NCBI GenBank assembly: GCA_900546445.1
Contig: URCV01000006.1
Span: 1-49,298 of the forward strand
Length of the DNA stretch: 49,298 nt
DNA from: an uncultured Bacteroidales bacterium
Lineage (GTDB): Bacteria > Bacteroidota > Bacteroidia > Bacteroidales > UBA932
Reading direction: 5' to 3'
This document shows, piece by piece, positions 33,614 through 41,361 of the stretch. Every line of letters starts with the position of its first letter. Position 1 is the stretch's first letter. A program made the position numbers and the translations under genes. The notes beneath the pieces were generated by a model. That model did no database searches. It saw only the letters and a program-made list of their open reading frames with translations, and was not told the DNA's origin.

Positions 33614-35074
33614 ATGACACAAGAACAACAAATCGACATTTTCAAGAGGGGGTTTCCTCAACTTGACATAGTGGAAGCCGCTAGTGTAGGTAATGGAATA
33701 GACAGACCTACCGATGAAGAACTTAATGAGTACATCGAATATAACGATGAGGCTATGGTCGACGGTAGGTGCAAGTTTGTTCCTGCATCGGGAGCTGCAT
33801 CCAGAATGTTCAAGGACGTATATGCCTTGAAACCGGAGACGATAGAGAAATTGGCCCAAAACATAGAGAAGTTCGCCTTCTACGACAAGGCTGTCTTCGG
33901 CACCGAGCCTTATGACGAGGTCCAGACTGCGAAAAGGCTGGTAGGCCCAGAAGGACTGGATTACGGCCAGAAGCCTAAGGGAGTGCTGCTGTTCCATCGC
34001 TACGAAAACGAAGTTCGCACCGCGCTGGCCGAGCATCTGATTGAAGGAAAGGAGTATATGCGTAACGCCGACGGCAGTGTAAACCTTTGCTTTACAGTAT
34101 CGAAGGAGCACCTGTCGCTTTTCAAGAGAGCGCTTGCTTCCGTGCAGAAAGAGTACGAGGAGCGCTACGACGTTCATTATAACGTAACTTTCACCTTCCA
34201 GGACCCGGACACGAACACCATAGCGGTAACTCCGGACAACAAGCCTTTCCTAAGGGACGACGGCACCGTTCTTACCCGTCCAGCCGGACACGGAGCGCTG
34301 ATTTACAACCTCAACTCTCTCCCGGAAGAGCTGATCAGCATTAAGAACATAGACAACGTGGCTAAGGAAAAGCTTCTCCCTCTTACTGCCAAATATAAAA
34401 AGGCGCTGATGGGAAAGGCTCTGATGCTTCGAGACCAAGTGTTCGGATACATCACTGAGTTCGAACAACTTACCGCAGCCTTGACGGCTAGCCCGCTCGT
34501 AAACTACATCCCTGGCTATAACTCGATTCCTGCCGACCCATACGCCACCGACGAATGCCAATCCCTCTGTAACGAGATAGAAGAGTTCCTGCACACGGAA
34601 TTCTGCATCACGATGCCGGAGCACAAGAACTGCAAGGAAAGGGCGCTCGCCCTCTTCGAGAAGCTCAATAGGCCAATTCGCGTGTGCGGAATGGTTCGTA
34701 ACGAAGGCGAACCCGGAGGAGGTCCATTCATAATAAGGGACAAGAAGGGCTGCACTTCGCTCCAGATACTCGAAAGCGTGCAGATTTCAGACCCTGCGCT
34801 TATGACGGGAGCCACCCATTTCAATCCTGTAGACCTGGTGTGTTGCATCCACGACTATAAGGGCGAGAAATTCGACCTTACCCGTTACGTAGATCCTCAG
34901 ACCGGATTCATAAGTAACAAGAGTTATCAGGGACGCGAGTTGAAGGCGCTTGAACTGCCAGGGCTATGGAACGGAGCTATGTCCGATTGGCTTACGGCCT
35001 TTATGGAAGTGCCTGTCGAGACCTTCAACCCAGTAAAGGTGGTCCTCGACCTACTTAAGGACGCACACCAGTAG
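33614..35074 (+). CDS. DUF4301 family protein
   Basis: This 486-residue cytosolic protein starts TQEQQIDIFKRGFPQLDIVE and contains FVPASGAASRMFKDVY (about 55-70), the hallmark of DUF4301, found almost only in Bacteroidetes. The GAASRM-type loop recalls nucleotidyltransferase or phosphosugar-binding loops, but no reaction is established. The ATG at 33614 follows the pdxB-like stop by 20 bases; the longer frame from 33533 overlaps that gene and lacks family sequence. It is probably in the same transcript. Confidence 0.87.
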   Translation: MTQEQQIDIFKRGFPQLDIVEAASVGNGIDRPTDEELNEYIEYNDEAMVDGRCKFVPASGAASRMFKDVYALKPETIEKLAQNIEKFAFYDKAVFGTEPYDEVQTAKRLVGPEGLDYGQKPKGVLLFHRYENEVRTALAEHLIEGKEYMRNADGSVNLCFTVSKEHLSLFKRALASVQKEYEERYDVHYNVTFTFQDPDTNTIAVTPDNKPFLRDDGTVLTRPAGHGALIYNLNSLPEELISIKNIDNVAKEKLLPLTAKYKKALMGKALMLRDQVFGYITEFEQLTAALTASPLVNYIPGYNSIPADPYATDECQSLCNEIEEFLHTEFCITMPEHKNCKERALALFEKLNRPIRVCGMVRNEGEPGGGPFIIRDKKGCTSLQILESVQISDPALMTGATHFNPVDLVCCIHDYKGEKFDLTRYVDPQTGFISNKSYQGRELKALELPGLWNGAMSDWLTAFMEVPVETFNPVKVVLDLLKDAHQ

Positions 35075-35084
35075 GAATTTCCCC

Positions 35085-37007
35085 ATGAGACACGGTTTTC
35101 TATTCTACGCGCTCGTAAGTACCTTTCTTTTAGGAGGATTGATTTCCTGTGAGCCGGAAGGGCCTTCCCACGAATGGGAATGGCCGGAAAAACCACAGGA
35201 ACCGGAAAAACCACAGGAACCGGAAAAGCCACAGGAGCCGGAGAAGCCGGACGAGCCCGAAGTGAATGACGGGAAAGGAGTGGTTCTGGTAGTGGGCGGA
35301 GGCGCGAGCGGATGCTGCGCGGGCATACAGTCTGCGCGTATGGGAATGGAAACCATCATAGTAGAGGAAAGTCCCTGGCTGGGAGGAATGCTTACAGCCG
35401 CCGGGGTTACGGCGACCGACGGCTGTTATTACTTGCGAGGCGGTTTGTTCGGAGAGTTCACGGACAAATTGGCCGGAAAATATGGGGGCTATGGCGCGCT
35501 CAAGACCGGCTGGGTGAGCAATATCCTGTTCGAGCCGAGCGTGGGAGAGAGGTCTTTCGAAGAGCTATGCAGCGCAGAAAGTCATCTTACCGTGGTGAAG
35601 GAGGCGCGTTTCACCTCACTTACGAAAAAGGCGAAGGGCTGGAGCGTTAGCTTTGTCAAAGACGACGGTTCGTCGGTGACGTATGATTGCGACATCCTCA
35701 TAGATGCCACCGAACTCGGCGACGTGGCCAAGGCGGCAGGCGTCAGGTACAGAATAGGTATGGATTCGAGCGCTGAGACCGGAGAGGCGGCGGCGATTGG
35801 CCCGAACGACGTGGTGCAGGATATGACGATGGTGATGACTCTGAAAAAATATGACAAGGATATGACCATCACACGGCTGGAAGGATACGACGAATCTCTT
35901 TATGTGAACTGCTGCAAGAACTCGCTGAACGTGCCGTCGAATACCGGTCAGACCCTTTGGGCTCCGGACATGATGATGAGCTACGGACTCTGCCCGGGAG
36001 GCAAGTATATGATTAACTGGCCCATCTCCGGAAATGACTATTATGCGAACATCATAGACCTTCCGCGCGAGGAAAGGGAGCGGCAGATAGCGAAGGCCAA
36101 GGAGGTGTCCTTAGGTTTTCTTTATTTCATACAGACCAGACTTGGCTATAAGAATTACTATCTGGCAGACGACGAGTACCCTTCGGAAGATTTGTTTCCT
36201 TTCTACCCTTATCATAGGGAGTCGAGGCGCATCTTCGGAGAGCATCTGTTCACTGTGGACGAAGCGGCATCGACATTTTCTTCCGACGCTTATAGGACTG
36301 GCGTGGCCGTGGGAGATTACCCTGTGGACCACCACCATTACGCCCATCCTTCGTGGGAGGACTATAAGATAAACTTCCCGAAGATAATTCCTTTCTCGGT
36401 GCCTTTAGGGTGTCTCGTTCCGCTTGAAATAGAAGACCTTATCGTGGCCGAGAAGTCCATCTCCGTGACAAACCTGATTAACGGAAGCACCAGGCTCCAG
36501 CCCGTGGTTATGGAGTTGGGACAGGCGGCGGGGGCATTGGCCGCGATCTCGCTCAAGCACAAACGCGCCGTAAGGGAGGCCAACCTAAGGGAGGTTCAGC
36601 AGGCGCTTTTGGATTCGAGGGCACTGATGATGCCATATAAGGACTGTCTGGCAAACGACAAGGACTTCCAGGCCATCCACAGAATAGGGCTCACGGGCAT
36701 TCTCCGTGGGGAAGGAAAGACCGTAGGGTGGAGTAACGAGTGTCGATTTAGATGCGACGAGCCGCTAAGGTGGTCGGACCTCTATCTGGAAGATTACTAT
36801 GGAATTCCCTATAACTCGTCAGACGCCACACTCTCCGGCGAAGAATTCCTCTCGCTCTTGAAAAAGATAAAAGGAGAAGAGCTCTCCGACGCTCTGGGAG
36901 GCGCCACGACCATCACCAGACGCCAAGCCGCCCGCCTCATCGACGAACACCTCGACCCATTCTCCATAAAAGTCAACTGGTCCGGAAAGTTGCAGGTTAC
37001 ACGTTAA
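35085..37007 (+). CDS. FAD-dependent oxidoreductase lipoprotein
   Basis: This 640-residue exported lipoprotein has a lipobox ending GLISC (Cys22). A linker of EKPQEP repeats (about 34-58) leads to an FAD domain with VVGGGASGCCAG (about 67-78) and GGMLTAAGVTATDG, typical of the FAD_oxidored family (xanthan-lyase-like FAD proteins of Bacteroides). The C-terminal ~140 residues (GLTGILRGEGKTVGW, RWSDLYLEDYYG) resemble an SLH-like module. The substrate is unknown, perhaps a glycan-linked sugar. The last 59 bases are duplicated beyond the next gene, at 38464-38522. Confidence 0.85.
   Translation: MRHGFLFYALVSTFLLGGLISCEPEGPSHEWEWPEKPQEPEKPQEPEKPQEPEKPDEPEVNDGKGVVLVVGGGASGCCAGIQSARMGMETIIVEESPWLGGMLTAAGVTATDGCYYLRGGLFGEFTDKLAGKYGGYGALKTGWVSNILFEPSVGERSFEELCSAESHLTVVKEARFTSLTKKAKGWSVSFVKDDGSSVTYDCDILIDATELGDVAKAAGVRYRIGMDSSAETGEAAAIGPNDVVQDMTMVMTLKKYDKDMTITRLEGYDESLYVNCCKNSLNVPSNTGQTLWAPDMMMSYGLCPGGKYMINWPISGNDYYANIIDLPREERERQIAKAKEVSLGFLYFIQTRLGYKNYYLADDEYPSEDLFPFYPYHRESRRIFGEHLFTVDEAASTFSSDAYRTGVAVGDYPVDHHHYAHPSWEDYKINFPKIIPFSVPLGCLVPLEIEDLIVAEKSISVTNLINGSTRLQPVVMELGQAAGALAAISLKHKRAVREANLREVQQALLDSRALMMPYKDCLANDKDFQAIHRIGLTGILRGEGKTVGWSNECRFRCDEPLRWSDLYLEDYYGIPYNSSDATLSGEEFLSLLKKIKGEELSDALGGATTITRRQAARLIDEHLDPFSIKVNWSGKLQVTR
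35184..35258 (+). repeat. In-frame 18-base tandem repeat (EKPQEP linker)
   Basis: About four copies of an 18-base unit of the form GAAAAaCCACAGGAACCG encode the acidic Pro linker between lipid anchor and FAD domain. Eighteen bases keep the frame, so copy-number change would alter linker length only. Confidence 0.85.
36949..37007. repeat. 59-base direct repeat, copy 1 (3' end of the FAD gene)
   Basis: Starts ACCTCGACCCATTCTCC and ends with the TAA of the FAD oxidoreductase. It matches copy 2 at 38464-38522 at 53 of 59 positions. It encodes the C-terminus LDPFSIKVNWSGKLQVTR. Confidence 0.9.
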
Positions 37008-37017
37008 GACAAAACGG

Positions 37018-38370
37018 CTAAACATCGGCGAGACTCATACACTTCACCGTTCTTTTGTACCTGCGTAGCCGTTTCTCCTTACTCAACAAGAAATCGACCT
37101 TTTCTTCCATGAGTTTCGGGCTGAATTTGTCTGCGTTGCGTTTCACTTCGATGATGTCGACAGTCTTATCATCTGCCCGAACAGCAATGATATCAATCTC
37201 ACACTGTTGATGGTTACCCTGTGAATCTGTATAGCCTTTGGGATCCCACCAGCTACCTATCGCACGATACTCCATCGATTCGATCAACTTAGCCTTGAAA
37301 TATCTTTCCAATGTTTCCCCAGTGAATGTCGTGTAGTCATCCGTCATGATTTTCGCAAGCAGGGAATACTGGCCTATTTCTATCAGCATCTCGTTTTTCT
37401 CGATGTATCTGAACCAGAAGCGCAGGAAAACGTCGCCGACAGCATATCTGACAGTCTGAGTTTTTCCGGCCGCCCACATAGGACGTTTCTTCTCGATAAG
37501 ATTGTAAGTTTCTTCCAGTTTCAGCAGATGCCCTCCGACACTTTTGGAACCGAGATAGTTCGCAATCTCCGCCTGTGTGTTATATCCGTCCGAAATAGCC
37601 TCCAGTATCGAGAAATATGTCCCGTATTTCTTTCCGAATTCCTGAATCAGCAGTTTCCTGCCCTCCTCTATGAACGGAGAGTCCGCCCTACATATAAACG
37701 AGATGATTTTTTCCTTTGTCAAGGCTCCGGCATCCACGAGCAATTCGACATATTTAGGTACAGCTCCGGTATAGGAATACAGAGCTAGCAAATCCTCGTT
37801 TGACCATCCCGGAGAATACTCGTCAAGAATTTCCTTGAGGACAGACGGCGAAAACTCAGACAGTTTGATTGTCATGTCGTCTCTTCCATACAGTGGCTCT
37901 TTCCTGTCTTTGAACAGTTTTTCCATAAGCGAATACACGGAGCCGCTCACAATCAAATTGACATGAGTCTTCAGTCTATACATGTCCCAATACTTCTGCA
38001 TGTCGGAAAATACGGAATCATTGACATCCATAAAGTTCTGAAATTCGTCAATGAAAACTGTGAATTTGCTATTCTCACCGTACTGCATGAGCAGAGCGAA
38101 GATATCCTTGAATGAAGTTATTCCCTCCGGCACGAACAGACCAAGTTTTGCACGGATTTCAGTGACAAATTCATTACACAATACGGTTTCATTCTTTCTT
38201 CCGACAAAAAAATACAGATATGCCTCATCACCGACCGCCCGATCAACGAGTGTCGTCTTGCCAATTCGTCTCCGCCCGCTCACGACGGTCATCATCGAAT
38301 GGCTCGAATATGACCTTTCGCGGATTTCCCGCAATAAGGAGAGTTGCTCTTTCCTGTCAAAAAATTTCAT
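37018..38370 (-). CDS. AAA ATPase with C-terminal nuclease-like domain (DUF234 family)
   Basis: This 450-residue protein has an archaeal-type ATPase domain: Walker A SGRRRIGKTTL (about 31-41), Walker B KFTVFIDEFQNF (about 103-114), sensor SGSVYSLMEKLF. A winged-helix region (about 250-300) and a C-terminal DUF234-like domain follow, with EIDIIAV and VDIIEVKRN (PD-(D/E)XK-like, about 400-425). Such genes are multi-copy and often orphan in Bacteroidetes; their role is unknown. It is opposite in strand to its neighbours, has its own promoter, and sits exactly between two direct repeats of the preceding gene's 3' end, as if inserted. Confidence 0.87.
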   Translation of the reverse strand: MKFFDRKEQLSLLREIRERSYSSHSMMTVVSGRRRIGKTTLVDRAVGDEAYLYFFVGRKNETVLCNEFVTEIRAKLGLFVPEGITSFKDIFALLMQYGENSKFTVFIDEFQNFMDVNDSVFSDMQKYWDMYRLKTHVNLIVSGSVYSLMEKLFKDRKEPLYGRDDMTIKLSEFSPSVLKEILDEYSPGWSNEDLLALYSYTGAVPKYVELLVDAGALTKEKIISFICRADSPFIEEGRKLLIQEFGKKYGTYFSILEAISDGYNTQAEIANYLGSKSVGGHLLKLEETYNLIEKKRPMWAAGKTQTVRYAVGDVFLRFWFRYIEKNEMLIEIGQYSLLAKIMTDDYTTFTGETLERYFKAKLIESMEYRAIGSWWDPKGYTDSQGNHQQCEIDIIAVRADDKTVDIIEVKRNADKFSPKLMEEKVDFLLSKEKRLRRYKRTVKCMSLADV

Positions 38371-38380
38371 TCTCTTACTT

Positions 38381-38396
38381 TTTTACGGCCGTAAAA
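38381..38396. promoter_or_regulatory. Perfect 16-base palindrome before the ATPase gene
   Basis: TTTTACGGCCGTAAAA lies between the -7 box and the ATG of the DUF234 ATPase. It could bind a dimeric regulator or form a short RNA hairpin in the leader. Confidence 0.55.
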
Positions 38397-38409
38397 TTTA
38401 CCGCCGTTG

Positions 38410-38417
38410 CAAAGATA
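38410..38417 (-). promoter_or_regulatory. -7 element for the DUF234 ATPase
   Basis: TATCTTTG on the minus strand matches TAnnTTTG. The leader would be about 35 bases and contain the palindrome at 38381-38396. The -33 position is not consensus. Confidence 0.5.
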
Positions 38418-38463
38418 GAAAATTATTTTGAAAAAAAGACTATGAAAAATTTTTACCATTTAT

Positions 38464-38522
38464 ACCTCGACCCATTCTCCATAAAAGTCAACTGGTACGG
38501 AAAGCTGCAGGCCACACGATGA
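38464..38522. repeat. 59-base direct repeat, copy 2
   Basis: Six mismatches to copy 1 (36949-37007). Ends in TGA instead of TAA and encodes LDPFSIKVNWYGKLQATR in frame with a short upstream open frame that has no other family resemblance. Copies 1 and 2 enclose 1,456 bases holding only the ATPase gene and its promoter. Confidence 0.9.
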
Positions 38523-38537
38523 AGCTTGTCGTTGATC

Positions 38538-38555
38538 GCTCGCAGCAAACACACC
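38538..38555. repeat. GCTCGCAGCAAACACACC motif, copy 1
   Basis: This 18-base sequence is repeated exactly at 39618-39635. Its first 13 bases occur on the minus strand at 11147-11159. TGCT and AGCA arms could form a tiny hairpin. Confidence 0.6.
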
Positions 38556-38682
38556 CCTCGAACGAGCCCTTCTTTTAGCCGTGGATGGCATTGACCTCGG
38601 GGTGTATTGTCGGCTCGCGGAGGGCCAGCGTCATTTTTTCGACTTCGTGGCAGGCTTTTGTCGCTCGCGGCGCTTCCGCCAA

Positions 38683-38816
38683 TTCACTTTGGCAGGGCAG
38701 ACGGCGTAGAGCGCACTCTGCTAAGGGTGACTTGCCAAAGTGAGACTTTGTAAGCTTCACCTTGGCAGGGAAGTATCGATATACGCTTTCTGTGGCACAT
38801 TGGCTGCCAAAGTGAA
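38683..38816. repeat. Two CACTTTGGCA inverted-repeat units
   Basis: Unit 1 (38683-38744) and unit 2 (38756-38816) each begin TTCACYTTGGCAGGG and end TGCCAAAGTGA, so each is a palindrome of about 62 bases; starts are 73 bases apart. The interior of unit 2 recurs at 39468-39513. The stretch 38523-38939 has no supported gene. It holds the motif at 38538, these units and a promoter. Confidence 0.75.
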
Positions 38817-38906
38817 TTTGGTGAGCGTTTTCGTATTAAGCTTTCTTAAATTATTTAATAACCAATATTTTAATCACCTATTGTATTTATCAAAAAAAAT
38901 TATTCA

Positions 38907-38914
38907 TATATTTG
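38907..38914 (+). promoter_or_regulatory. -7 element for the DUF4377 lipoprotein
   Basis: TATATTTG matches TAnnTTTG 25 bases before the ATG at 38940. A TTG lies 23 bases upstream, slightly far for -33. The local sequence is very A/T rich. Confidence 0.5.
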
Positions 38915-38939
38915 TTTGCCAGACACAAAGTAACGCTTT

Positions 38940-39371
38940 ATGAAACACTACCTTGTTATTTTGATTTCTATCTTATTTGTGCTCTCTTCCTGTGCTAAAC
39001 AAGAGGAAGAATATAAGGTTTACCCGGCAAAAGAGTATATAGTTGCCTCCGAAAGAGGGTGTTGTTCCTATGAAGGTGATGGATGGTTACCATACTTTTT
39101 TGTCAAAGAAAAAGGAAGTAACACGTGGAAGCGATATGACCGCATTGTGGGGTTTGATAATTATGAGCCCGGATATGAATATCGGATAAAGGCAGAAAAG
39201 ATTAAAGATAAGAGTCTATTAGAATATCAAGACGGTCCGAGTTATATCTACCTGAGCTTAGTCAAAGTATTGTCTTCGGAGAAGAAAGACACTGAAGGCC
39301 TTCCTGAAAATTATCTCCGCTATAGCGAAGAATTACCTCCACCAAGCGAGTATTATTTCCCTAAAAATTAA
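38940..39371 (+). CDS. Small lipoprotein, DUF4377-like
   Basis: This 143-residue exported lipoprotein has a lipobox VLSSC (Cys18). The mature part reads WKRYDRIVGFDNYEPGYEYRIKAEK and IYLSLVKVLSSEKKDT, the pattern of DUF4377 domains (a GF-x-Y-x-PGYEY turn and a terminal L-x-K-V-L-S strand), often linked to stress-related HslJ/META proteins. Function is unknown. It is a lone gene with its own promoter and a hairpin after the stop. Its codon use is more A/T rich than that of the neighbouring operons. Confidence 0.75.
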   Translation: MKHYLVILISILFVLSSCAKQEEEYKVYPAKEYIVASERGCCSYEGDGWLPYFFVKEKGSNTWKRYDRIVGFDNYEPGYEYRIKAEKIKDKSLLEYQDGPSYIYLSLVKVLSSEKKDTEGLPENYLRYSEELPPPSEYYFPKN

Positions 39372-39374
39372 AAG

Positions 39375-39408
39375 TTATCCCGAATGTAAGTTACGACACT
39401 CGGGATAA
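39375..39408 (+). terminator. Hairpin after the DUF4377 gene
   Basis: TTATCCCGA and TCGGGATAA are perfect 9-base arms, 4 bases after the stop. No long T run follows, so termination efficiency is uncertain. Confidence 0.6.
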
Positions 39409-39467
39409 TTATGAAGGGGCTATATTCTTGAAACTATAGTATCTCTCATTACGCACCTCAAATGGGT

Positions 39468-39635
39468 CTTGTCAGGGAGGTATCAGTATACGCGCCCTGT
39501 GGCTCATTGGCCTCTCGTCCGGCAGATCGCGGCTTTGACCGGATGGCAGAGATAAAAGTGCCGTTTCATCCGGTGAAATGCGGGTTTGGCCGGATGGGAA
39601 CGCAGTTGGAGGTTTTTGCTCGCAGCAAACACACC
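39468..39635. repeat. Composite intergenic repeat cluster
   Basis: The 39372-39814 stretch has no supported gene. 39468-39513 resembles the interior of the repeat at 38756-38816 (GTATC-GTATACGC and CTGTGGC-CATTGG shared). Two CCGGATG hairpins follow at 39516-39545 and, in reverse orientation, 39567-39596, again 51 bases apart. An exact copy of GCTCGCAGCAAACACACC closes it at 39618-39635. After that about 180 bases show nothing recognised. Confidence 0.7.
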
Positions 39636-39814
39636 ATCAATTACTAAAACTTATAACCACGTACATAAATAATCGAAACAAGCAATAGTACTACTATTAG
39701 CAGAGCCGTGTATTACTGTCTAAAAAAAGAATAAAAAACGCTTTTCAAACATCGTCATTCGATATACCTTCGCAGCCGTAATGCCTAGCTAAAACAAAAA
39801 AGGAATAAAATATT

Positions 39815-40036
39815 ATGGTACTTAATTGGATTATATCTTTGGCAGATGCGCTGCTGCTCTCAGTACTTCTGAGAAAATCAGTATTCGATGTCAAGATCGA
39901 AGACGATTGTAACGCGAACGACATTGATTTGGAAACCGGAAAAGAATATCCGGTTCTGGACAACAAACAGGAATACTACGACCCTATCACGGGAGTCAGA
40001 GTCGAAAGCTACTACGAGGACCAGATAGATGAGTAA
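39815..40036 (+). CDS. Small membrane-anchored protein before the ThrE-type genes
   Basis: This 73-residue protein has one N-terminal membrane helix (WIISLADALLLSVLL, about 5-19) and an acidic soluble tail rich in D, E and Y. I do not recognise a family. Its stop lies 8 bases inside the start of the ThrE-like gene, so it is translationally coupled and may be a small accessory subunit of the exporter. A near-consensus -7 box (TACCTTCG) is seen about 50 bases upstream. Confidence 0.55.
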   Translation: MVLNWIISLADALLLSVLLRKSVFDVKIEDDCNANDIDLETGKEYPVLDNKQEYYDPITGVRVESYYEDQIDE

Positions 40037-40805
40037 GGAAGAGACTTTGAAATATCAAGGAGACCTCTGTTCCTTCCTCTGTGACTACGCGTGCGAATTG
40101 ATTGGTGCGGGCGGGTCTGGGCTTCGAGCGAGCAAAAACGTCGGCAGAATGGCTGCCAGATTCGGATGTTCCTGTTCATTGGACATTTCGAAATCGGCAG
40201 TCAGCATCCAACTGACCTCTGCGGAGAACAAGCTCTGCGCATTCCGAAGCAAGCTCATCGAGCACAACAGCATTAGCTTTTCAAAAATACGACTACTCAG
40301 TTCGCTGAGCTGGGACGTGACCGACAAGATGCTGAACCTCGACCAGGCCTTCACCAGATTCTACGCCATCACGAAGGACAAGCCTCTTAACGGCCAATTT
40401 GTCCGCGTCCTGACTTGCTGTGCCAATGCCTCCTTCTGTGAGCTTTTCGGCGGGGATTGGCTTTCGATGGGAGTAGTGTTCGTCGCTACCTATGTGGGCT
40501 TTTTCATAAAGCAAATGCTTCTGAAGAATAAGGTTAACACCTTCGTGACGTTCGCTATATCCGCTTTTATAGCAGCACTTATCTCCTCAATCACTTACAT
40601 ATTCCATATAGGGAACACTCCGGACGTGGCATTCGGAACCAGCGTTCTCTATTTGGTGCCGGGAATCCCCTATCTGAACTCCGTCTGTGACTTTTTCTCG
40701 GGGCACATCAAACTGGGAACGGAAAGAATCATCGATGCCATATTGTTGACTGCAAGCCTGTCGCTTGGCTTTTGCGGAGCGGCCGTAATAATGAAGATAT
40801 TCTAA
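40029..40805 (+). CDS. Threonine/serine exporter-like protein, ThrE N-part (DUF1212)
   Basis: This 258-residue protein has a soluble N-terminal half (about 1-125, the DUF1212 hydrolase-like region) and about five membrane helices in the C-terminal half. Segments such as GGDWLSMGVVFVATYVGFFIKQ and SVLYLVPGIPYLNSVCDFFSGH are typical. In Corynebacterium ThrE is one protein; here it is split, with the second membrane part in the next gene (overlap of one base, TAATG). The exported amino acid is not shown by the sequence. Confidence 0.85.
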   Translation: MSKEETLKYQGDLCSFLCDYACELIGAGGSGLRASKNVGRMAARFGCSCSLDISKSAVSIQLTSAENKLCAFRSKLIEHNSISFSKIRLLSSLSWDVTDKMLNLDQAFTRFYAITKDKPLNGQFVRVLTCCANASFCELFGGDWLSMGVVFVATYVGFFIKQMLLKNKVNTFVTFAISAFIAALISSITYIFHIGNTPDVAFGTSVLYLVPGIPYLNSVCDFFSGHIKLGTERIIDAILLTASLSLGFCGAAVIMKIF

Positions 40806-41302
40806 TGGAACTTTTATTCTTACTTCTTAAAGACGCTGCATTCGCAGCGATAGCCGGCATAGGGTTTGGCAGTATCAGCAATCTTCCCAAACGAGCATTC
40901 CCATTCTGCGCACTGATTGCCGGAATTGGCCACTCTCTCAGGTTCTTCCTGATAAACTACGCAGATGTTCATATCATCTGGGCCAGTTTGGCCGCAGGGC
41001 TCACCATCGGAGCACTGTCGGTGTTCATTGGGATTGGCATAAAACAGCCAGCAGAATCGCTCTCGTTCCCCTCACTGCTGCCGATGATTCCCGGGATGTA
41101 CGCATACCGCACATTTCTGAATCTGATAAAATGCATCTCGACCCGCGACGAAAGCACTTTCATCCACAGCTTCTATCTAATGTCGAATAACCTGCTTACG
41201 GGCGTGATAATCATAGTAATGCTGGGAATCGGCGCCGTGATTCCGATTATGCTTTTCCCGCGAATAGCCTTCGGAGCCACACGGAACATCACCAGATACT
41301 AA
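40805..41302 (+). CDS. Threonine/serine exporter-like protein, C-part (DUF3815)
   Basis: This 165-residue integral membrane protein has about five helices. The segments AAIAGIGFGSISNLPKRAF and SFPSLLPMIPGMYAYRTF are the ThrE_2/DUF3815 signature. The ATG at 40805 overlaps the stop of the partner gene and is preferred over the longer frame from 40772. Together the two proteins give the ten-helix ThrE-type exporter. A strong terminator follows the stop. Confidence 0.86.
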   Translation: MELLFLLLKDAAFAAIAGIGFGSISNLPKRAFPFCALIAGIGHSLRFFLINYADVHIIWASLAAGLTIGALSVFIGIGIKQPAESLSFPSLLPMIPGMYAYRTFLNLIKCISTRDESTFIHSFYLMSNNLLTGVIIIVMLGIGAVIPIMLFPRIAFGATRNITRY

Positions 41303-41341
41303 AAAGTGCTTTCCGGACCTTATCGTCCGAAAAGCACTTCT
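41303..41341. terminator. Terminator between thrE-like and BspA-like genes
   Basis: AAGTGCTTTCCGGAC and GTCCGAAAAGCACTT form a long stem one base after the exporter stop, with A and T runs. It may also serve the convergent surface protein gene. Confidence 0.85.
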
Positions 41342-41361
41342 TACATATCATTATCGTGAAA

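Noticed and set aside
38220..38522. Plus-strand open frame ending in the duplicated 59 bases
   Set aside because: Most of it is antisense to the start and promoter of the DUF234 ATPase gene; only the last 18 codons match a real protein end.
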